DNA of 64,000 nt, taken from contig NZ_SMFZ01000002.1 in NCBI RefSeq assembly GCF_004339565.1, positions 186,001 to 250,000 of the forward strand. Direction: 5' to 3'. This document shows positions 58,450-64,000 of the stretch, in pieces. The notes below the pieces were generated by a model. That model saw only the letters and a program-made list of their open reading frames with translations. It did no database searches and had not been told where the DNA came from. The DNA comes from Pseudonocardia endophytica. GTDB taxonomy: Bacteria; Actinomycetota; Actinomycetes; Mycobacteriales; Pseudonocardiaceae. Position 1 is the first letter of the stretch. Each line of letters starts with the position of its first letter. A program made the position numbers and the translations under genes.

Positions 58450-61400
58450 GGATTCTCCTCAGTTTCGGTCGTGCTCGGACGGTCGCCGGTGTGGTTCGCC
58501 TCGGGGGCGGCGTCGGCCCCGGTGCGGGTCGTGCGGCTCTCCCGACCCTGCCGGACGCCCTGCTGGTAGCTGGCCAGCCGGCCCCGGACGTTCTCCGCGC
58601 TGCGCGCCTCGGACGAGGCGGGTGGGCTCAGCACGGTCGATCCTGCCGCACTGCCCGGGAGCAGGCGTGCACGCGGGCGGCGTTTCGGCAGCCCGGCCGA
58701 GGTCATCTCGTCCGGGACCTGCTCCGTGTCGTCGGTGCCCGCGGCGGCCTGGCGCCACACGTCGTCGGCGGGCGAGGCGAAGCCCGCGTCGTCGATCCCG
58801 CCCCGCGCGGCGTCGGCCTCGGCGGCGTCGGTGGGCGGGGTGCCCGCCGTGGGCGCAGGCCGGGGCGACGGACGCGGGCGGGGCGTCTGCTCGGCGCCCG
58901 GTGCCACGTCGTCGCCGTTCGTCCGGCCGTCCTGCTCCTCGGCCCGGCCGCCCCGACCGGGACCGCCGTCCTGCCAGCGGACCGGGACCGAACGGTTCGA
59001 GCGGAACCAGGCGGACGCGATCTCCTCGAAGATCGGGGTGGTCTGACTGATGTCGTACCCACCGCCCGCACGGGCCGACTCCAGCCCACCCGGGCGGCGC
59101 AGCTGACCGCGGTCACCCTCGACCGGTACGGACGGCGCGAACAGCGCGTCCTGCTCGGAGCCGCCCTGCGCACGCGGGACGGGGCGCTGTGCGTCGAGGG
59201 GGCGCTGTCCCCCAATCGGGCGCTGACCCTCGGATGGCCGCGGCCCGGCCGGGCCGTTCGGCGCCGGGCCGTTCGGTGTCTGACCGTTCGGACCGCCGTG
59301 GAGGGGACCGGGCTGGACCGGACCGGCGGCGGGCGACACGGGTCCCGGTGGCATGACCGGGCGCCGCGCCGGGGCGGGCCGCAGGGGGCCTCCGCGGACG
59401 GGGGCCGGTCGGGTGCCGCCCATCGGCTCGCGGGGAGGACGGGCGCTCGGGAACGCCGTCGTGTCCGTGTCGGAGTCGTCCGGGCCCTGGTGCGGGGCCT
59501 GGCTCTCCGCCTGCGGGCTCCGGTCCCCGTCGCGTTCGTCGGCCTGCGTCGCGGCCCCGTCGGGTGTCCCCGCGCCGGTGGGCCGGTCGGACGGCTCGAC
59601 GGTCGCCGGGTCGTCGTCGGTCGAGTCGCTGGTCGGTGGGGTTCCGTTCGCGGAGATCCCGTTCGCCTGGTCACCGGTACCCGGCTCCCGACCGGCCGGG
59701 TCCGCCCACGGCCGAGCGGAGAACGCCGCGGCCGCTCCGGCCACGGCGGCACCGCCCGCGGCTGCACCCCATGCCGGGGTACTGCCCCGGTCCGGGCCGT
59801 CGCCCGCCGCGTCGTCCTGTCGGGGGACGGCCGGGCTCACCCGCACGTCGGTCGTGCGGATCGGGAGTCCGTCCGGGGGCGTCCCGGCGCTCCGGTCCTC
59901 GGCGTCCGTCTCCGATCCGGCGTCCGTCTCCGATCCGGCGTCCGTCGTGGACCCGGCGTCCGTCGCAGGTCCGGCGTCCGGGCCCGATCCGGTGGTCGGC
60001 TCGACGCCCGGGGTGGCGGTGGGCCGGTCCGGGGTCTCGGCTCCGGACCGGTCCTGCACCTCGCTGTCGTCGACCTCGGCGTCCGCGACGCCGGTCGCGG
60101 CCTGTTCGGTCGCGGTGCGCTCGTCGACGTCCGTGGCGGTCTCGGCGAGCGAGGACTCCGGCGCCTGCTCCTCGGTGCCGTCGGCAGCGCCGTCCGGGCT
60201 CTGGGCGGTGCCGTCGGCGTCGGCCGGGGCGTGGTCGGTGGTGGCGTCGGGACCCGGTTCCGTGTCCCGGACGCGGGAGATCTTCTCGGTGCTCGGCCCG
60301 TCGTCGTCGGTGTCCCTGCGGCGTCCGAACACCCCGGCGAGCGCGCCGCCGACACCGGCGGCTCCGACCGCGCCGAGCAGGCCAGGGGACCCGGACTCCT
60401 GGGCGGTCTCGTCCTCCGACTCGGTCGGCGCGGCCGCGGCGGCGGTCGTCGCGGTGGGCTCCGCGGACTCCGCGGGGTCGCTCCCGTTCACCCCGTCAGC
60501 GGGATCCGGACGGGACGGCGTCCCGGGCCGGCCGTTCCGGTCGACCGGACCACCCCGCCGGGGCAGTTCGTCGCCGGGGGACGCCGGGCGGTGCCCGCCC
60601 GACGAAGGGCCGTCGGACGCCGGCGTGAACATGTCCGGCCCGGGCTCACCGGACTCGCCCGCGGGACGTTCGGCCCCCGTGCCGTACGGGAGGAACGCGT
60701 TCGCGCCGTGCACGGCCGAACCGTTCGGCGCAGCTCCCTGTCCGTCGGTCGATCCGGTCCCGGGGTTGCTCCGGAGCGCGGAGCCCGGGGTCCGGGTCGG
60801 TAGCTTCGGCGCGGAGCCGTTGCGCGACGGGCCCGCCGTGCTGCCGGAACCGAACGTCGGCGGCACCGGCCCGTCGGGACCGGAGAGCGTGGACGTCGGG
60901 ACACCTCCGTGCGCAGCGCCGTTCAGAGCGACCGCCTGACGGTCGGCGGGCGCCTGCGCGGCGGCGACCGCGCCCCACTCGCCCGTCCCGACCGACTCGC
61001 GCGGCTGCTCGATCACCGGGGCGGCGGACGGCACCAGCTGCGGCGGCACGGTCACCGACGCGCTCAGCCCGCCGCTGCGGCCCACCCCGGACGCCGAGGA
61101 CAGCCGGACGCCGATCCGGTGCCGGGCGGCCAGGCGGCCGACCACGAACAGACCCATCCGGCGGGACGCGGACACGTCGACCTCGGACGGACCGGACAGC
61201 CGCTGGTTCGCGTCCGCCAGCTCGGAGTCGGCCATGCCGACGCCGCGGTCCGCGATCTCGATCAGCAGCGACTCGTCGGCCGTGCGGGTCGTGCTCATCA
61301 CGACCTGGGAGTCCGGCGGCGAGAAGTTCGTCGCGTTGTCCAGCAGCTCGGCCAGCAGGTGGACCAGGTCGTTCGCGGCCCGTCCGGCGATCGTCGCGGT

Positions 61401-62951
61401 CGGCGGCGTCTGCACGACGACGCGCTGGTACTGCTCGACCTCGGAGACCGCGGCCCGCAGCACGTCGACGACCTGCACCGGGGCCACGTTCCGCTTGGCC
61501 AGGTCGGTGCCGGCGAGCACCAGCAGGTTCTCGCTGTTACGCCGCATACGGGTCGCGAGGTGGTCCAGCTGGAACAGGTTCGACAGCTGGTCCGGGTCCT
61601 GCTCGTTCGACTCCAGCTGCTCGATCAGCTGCAGCTGCCGCTCCACCAGCGCCTGGCTGCGCCGGGAGAGGTTGACGAACATGCTGTTCACGTTCTGCTG
61701 CAGCGCCGCCTGGTCGGCCGCGAGGCGGATCGCCTGGCCGTGCACGGCGTCGAACGCGCGGGCGACCTCGCCGATCTCGTCGCGGCTGTCCAGCGGCACC
61801 GGCTCGACGAGCGCGCTCGGTGCCTGCCCGGACCGCATGCTCTGCACGGCCTGTGGCAGCCGCCGCTCCGCGACGTCGAGCGCGGACGTGCGCAGCACGC
61901 GCAGCGACCGGACCAGCTGGCGGCCGAGCAGCAGGATGATGCCGATCGTCAGCAGCAGGCCCAGCATCAGCAGCACCGAGTTCAGGCCGGCCGTGTTGCC
62001 TGCCTGCTCGGCGGCCTGCGCGCGCCCGCCGACGAACTGGTCCTCGGCCTGGCGGTCGGCCGAGCGGACGACCCCCACGGACGAGTCGACGGCGGCGTTC
62101 CACGCGGCCGCGTCGGCCGTGACGCGCCCGTCGCTCGGTGTTGCCATGATCCCGTCCCGCAGGCTCTGCCGCTGCGCGTTGGCCGGGTCGGTGGCGAAGT
62201 TGCCGAACTGGTCGACCTGCTGCGGGGTCAGCGAGGCCTGGTAGTCGCTCGCCGCGGACTGGTAGTTCGCCTCGGCGCCGTTGACGACGGCCTTCTGCGC
62301 CTCGGGCAGCTGGGAGGCGGCGATCGCGCCGCCGAGCACGGAACGTTCCAGCTCCAGCGCCTCGGTGGCCGACGCCGTCGAGCCCAGTGCCGTCGCGAGG
62401 CCCGCCGTGTCGGAGGTCTGCAGCTGGCCGAGCAGCGCGCGGTCGAGCGCCAGCGTGCGCTGCACGACCGCGGTGTAGCGGGTCGTGACGTCCTGGACGG
62501 GCGTCGGTGCGGCGGCCACCTGTGACCGGATGATCGGCAGCTGCCCGATCGTCGTGTCCGCCTGCCGCTTCGCCGTGCCGATCTGCGGCGCCTGCTGCTC
62601 GGCGGCGGTCAGGGTGTCGTTCGCGCGGCGCACGGCCTGGTCGGTGGCGGCCTGCGCGCTGTCCACGGCGTTCCGGTCGCCGAGGCGGTTGCCCCCGACG
62701 AACACGACGGCGGCGGACCGTTCCGCCTGCAGTGCCTGCGTCAGCGCCCCGACCTGCTGGTGGGCCTCGACGAGACCGCTGCCCTGGCCGAGCTCCTCGG
62801 CGACGTTGGCCTGGTCGACCACGCGGAACGCGCCGATCGCCAGGGCCAGGATCGTGGGGACGAGACCCACGACGGCCAGCTTGGCGACCAGGCTCCAGTT
62901 GCGCGGGTCCATCCGCTCGGACCAGGTGCGACGGCGTTCCGTGCTGGTCAC
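58446..62951 (-). CDS. cvnA: Conservon sensor kinase CvnA with very long disordered tail
   Basis: 1501 residues, larger than most CvnA proteins. A helix at 21-43 is followed by an external NIT-type sensor region (about 50-315) and a second helix at about 322-347 (SVLLMLGLLLTIGIILLLG). HAMP and a dimerisation helix follow (FQLDHLATRMRRNSENLLVLAG, about 465-486), then a HATPase (AELLDNATNFSPPDSQV and ADRGVGM). From about residue 650 the sequence is Pro/Gly/Thr/Asp/Glu rich to the end, with repeats such as TDAGSETDAGSETDAG (bases 59905-59965) and two small hydrophobic patches. Confidence 0.92.
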   Translation of the reverse strand: MTSTERRRTWSERMDPRNWSLVAKLAVVGLVPTILALAIGAFRVVDQANVAEELGQGSGLVEAHQQVGALTQALQAERSAAVVFVGGNRLGDRNAVDSAQAATDQAVRRANDTLTAAEQQAPQIGTAKRQADTTIGQLPIIRSQVAAAPTPVQDVTTRYTAVVQRTLALDRALLGQLQTSDTAGLATALGSTASATEALELERSVLGGAIAASQLPEAQKAVVNGAEANYQSAASDYQASLTPQQVDQFGNFATDPANAQRQSLRDGIMATPSDGRVTADAAAWNAAVDSSVGVVRSADRQAEDQFVGGRAQAAEQAGNTAGLNSVLLMLGLLLTIGIILLLGRQLVRSLRVLRTSALDVAERRLPQAVQSMRSGQAPSALVEPVPLDSRDEIGEVARAFDAVHGQAIRLAADQAALQQNVNSMFVNLSRRSQALVERQLQLIEQLESNEQDPDQLSNLFQLDHLATRMRRNSENLLVLAGTDLAKRNVAPVQVVDVLRAAVSEVEQYQRVVVQTPPTATIAGRAANDLVHLLAELLDNATNFSPPDSQVVMSTTRTADESLLIEIADRGVGMADSELADANQRLSGPSEVDVSASRRMGLFVVGRLAARHRIGVRLSSASGVGRSGGLSASVTVPPQLVPSAAPVIEQPRESVGTGEWGAVAAAQAPADRQAVALNGAAHGGVPTSTLSGPDGPVPPTFGSGSTAGPSRNGSAPKLPTRTPGSALRSNPGTGSTDGQGAAPNGSAVHGANAFLPYGTGAERPAGESGEPGPDMFTPASDGPSSGGHRPASPGDELPRRGGPVDRNGRPGTPSRPDPADGVNGSDPAESAEPTATTAAAAAPTESEDETAQESGSPGLLGAVGAAGVGGALAGVFGRRRDTDDDGPSTEKISRVRDTEPGPDATTDHAPADADGTAQSPDGAADGTEEQAPESSLAETATDVDERTATEQAATGVADAEVDDSEVQDRSGAETPDRPTATPGVEPTTGSGPDAGPATDAGSTTDAGSETDAGSETDAEDRSAGTPPDGLPIRTTDVRVSPAVPRQDDAAGDGPDRGSTPAWGAAAGGAAVAGAAAAFSARPWADPAGREPGTGDQANGISANGTPPTSDSTDDDPATVEPSDRPTGAGTPDGAATQADERDGDRSPQAESQAPHQGPDDSDTDTTAFPSARPPREPMGGTRPAPVRGGPLRPAPARRPVMPPGPVSPAAGPVQPGPLHGGPNGQTPNGPAPNGPAGPRPSEGQRPIGGQRPLDAQRPVPRAQGGSEQDALFAPSVPVEGDRGQLRRPGGLESARAGGGYDISQTTPIFEEIASAWFRSNRSVPVRWQDGGPGRGGRAEEQDGRTNGDDVAPGAEQTPRPRPSPRPAPTAGTPPTDAAEADAARGGIDDAGFASPADDVWRQAAAGTDDTEQVPDEMTSAGLPKRRPRARLLPGSAAGSTVLSPPASSEARSAENVRGRLASYQQGVRQGRESRTTRTGADAAPEANHTGDRPSTTETEENP

Positions 62952-63432
62952 GTCAAGGTCTCCCTGTCGGTATCCGGTGCGGTCACCGCGATGTCGGGGA
63001 CGGCCGGGCGGGCGGAGCGGACGGGACCGGCGCGCTCGGCCGACCCGGCGAGGCCGGTGAGCCCGTCCCGGGGGGACGGGCGCTCTGACACTGCGGGGTG
63101 GGGAGCCATCGGGAGGTCTGGTGCGCCTTTCGCGGTCGTCTCCGGTCGGACGGCGACCCCGGACCGCTCCGGGACGTCCGCCCGTCCGTCCTCATCGTGA
63201 CGCGCCGACGGGTCTCGCCGCGTCGATGTGGTCGGCCGGATATGATCGATGTGGGTCTCGTCTGTACTCGCGCTCGGCCGGTGAGTCTAGCCGTTGACAC
63301 GGGTCGCTCCCGAGTGGCGTAACGGCCTCGACCGGCCCGATCACGTCGGGTCACGCGCGACGACCGCTCGCCGACCCGCACCGTCCGGCGGCCCCGGGAA
63401 CAGGCGTTTCCGCCGTGGAAAGGATTCGCTCC
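62952..63432. other. Intergenic region between divergent cvnA and XPB
   Basis: A 480-base stretch without a gene. A TTGACA hexamer at 63294-63299 with GCGTAA 17 bases later (63317-63322) is a likely rightward promoter for XPB, leaving a leader of about 105 bases. A leftward promoter for cvnA was not clear. Small open frames here show no recognisable sequence. Confidence 0.5.
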
Positions 63433-64000
63433 GTGACTGATGGTCCACTGATCGTACAGTCGGACAAGACACTGCTCCTCGAGATCGACCATGCCGAGTC
63501 GGAGGCCGCCCGCGCGGCCATCGCGCCGTTCGCGGAGCTGGAGCGGGCGCCGGAGCACGTCCACACCTACCGGGTCACGCCGCTGGCCCTGTGGAACGCG
63601 CGGGCCGCGGGGCACGACGCCGAGCAGGTCGTCGACGCGCTCGTGCGATGGTCCCGCTATCCCGTCCCGCAGCCGTTGCTCGTCGACGTCGTGGACACGA
63701 TGGGCCGCTACGGGCGCCTGCAGCTGTCCAACCACCCCGCGCACGGCCTCGTGCTCACCGCGCTGGACCGTGCCGTGCTGGAGGAGATCCTCCGGCAGAA
63801 GAAGATCTCGCCGATGCTCGGCGCCCGGATCGACGACGACACCGTCGTCGTGCATCCGTCGGAGCGCGGCCGGCTGAAGCAGGCGCTGCTCAAGGTCGGC
63901 TGGCCCGCCGACGACCAGGCCGGCTACGTCGACGGCGAGGCGCATTACATCGAGCTGGACCAGACGGAATGGCATCTGCGCGACTACCAGTCCCAGGCCG
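63433..64000 (+). CDS. DNA repair helicase XPB, N-terminal part (3' truncated)
   Basis: The frame is open to the right edge: 189 residues from GTG. The sequence TDGPLIVQSDKTLLLEIDH... and LNHP-like strands match the start of actinobacterial XPB/Ercc3-like helicases (M. tuberculosis Rv0861c), including the N-terminal damage-recognition-like domain and the beginning of the Q-motif region (ELDQTEWHLRDYQSQA). The Walker motifs lie outside. It would unwind DNA in nucleotide excision repair. Confidence 0.88.
   Translation, partial: MTDGPLIVQSDKTLLLEIDHAESEAARAAIAPFAELERAPEHVHTYRVTPLALWNARAAGHDAEQVVDALVRWSRYPVPQPLLVDVVDTMGRYGRLQLSNHPAHGLVLTALDRAVLEEILRQKKISPMLGARIDDDTVVVHPSERGRLKQALLKVGWPADDQAGYVDGEAHYIELDQTEWHLRDYQSQA

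Overview
This window is high-GC actinomycete DNA, probably from the Pseudonocardiaceae and plausibly Pseudonocardia itself. I infer this from very GC-rich codon use, many GTG starts, a DUF397/DUF5753 regulator pair, a complete cvn (conservon) operon, a hydroxyectoine cluster, two resuscitation-promoting factors, and a gene order around moaC-mog-moaE/rpf/XPB that matches the Rv0861c-Rv0867c region of Mycobacterium tuberculosis as I remember it. No rRNA, tRNA, CRISPR array or insertion sequence was recognised.

Layout. 1-5.8 kb: a catabolic cassette (truncated Baeyer-Villiger monooxygenase, metallo-beta-lactamase-fold lactonase-like hydrolase, FmdB-like zinc ribbon, acyl-CoA synthetase, thiolase) that could oxidise a ketone to an ester or lactone, hydrolyse it, activate the acid and cleave it. 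5.9-19 kb: mixed housekeeping and accessory genes (NUDIX, DinB, LLM flavin oxidoreductase, AidB-like dehydrogenase, two Rieske proteins, CoA-transferase) and a type VII-style effector with a candidate immunity gene. 19-25.3 kb: a leftward block with an epimerase, TetR regulator, hydrolase, unknown transferase, choline/carnitine-type acyltransferase and Fe(II)/2-oxoglutarate oxygenase, which may be an uncharacterised tailoring pathway. 25.5-28.4 kb: tatA, then two arrays of a degenerate 19-bp repeat in opposite orientation on either side of an AbiEi/DUF559-like gene; this is the most unusual locus here. 28.4-31 kb: an SDR and a DUF397/XRE/small-Cys-protein module with two matching operators. 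31.2-34.5 kb: ectABC, a terminator, then ectD. 34.5-42.8 kb: SGNH hydrolase, membrane proteins, thiE divergent from a TPP-riboswitch-led thiO-thiS-thiG operon, a gamma-class carbonic anhydrase homologue and an SRPBCC pseudogene. 42.9-49.8 kb: a two-component system behind an iron-type alcohol dehydrogenase, then XdhC, CoxE-like and MoxR-like genes. 50-54.4 kb: two rpf genes around moaC-mog-moaE, and a MobA-like transferase. 54.5-64 kb: a helicase-associated protein, the cvnABCD operon and the start of an XPB helicase.

Regulatory architecture is unusually readable. At least ten genes have a TANNNT hexamer 6-8 nt before the start codon, the signature of leaderless mRNAs. There are paired operators in the XRE module, a CRP-type site upstream of an rpf gene, a TPP riboswitch and several strong terminators. 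A 49-nt perfect or near-perfect palindrome occurs twice, once between convergent genes and once in frame inside a gene.
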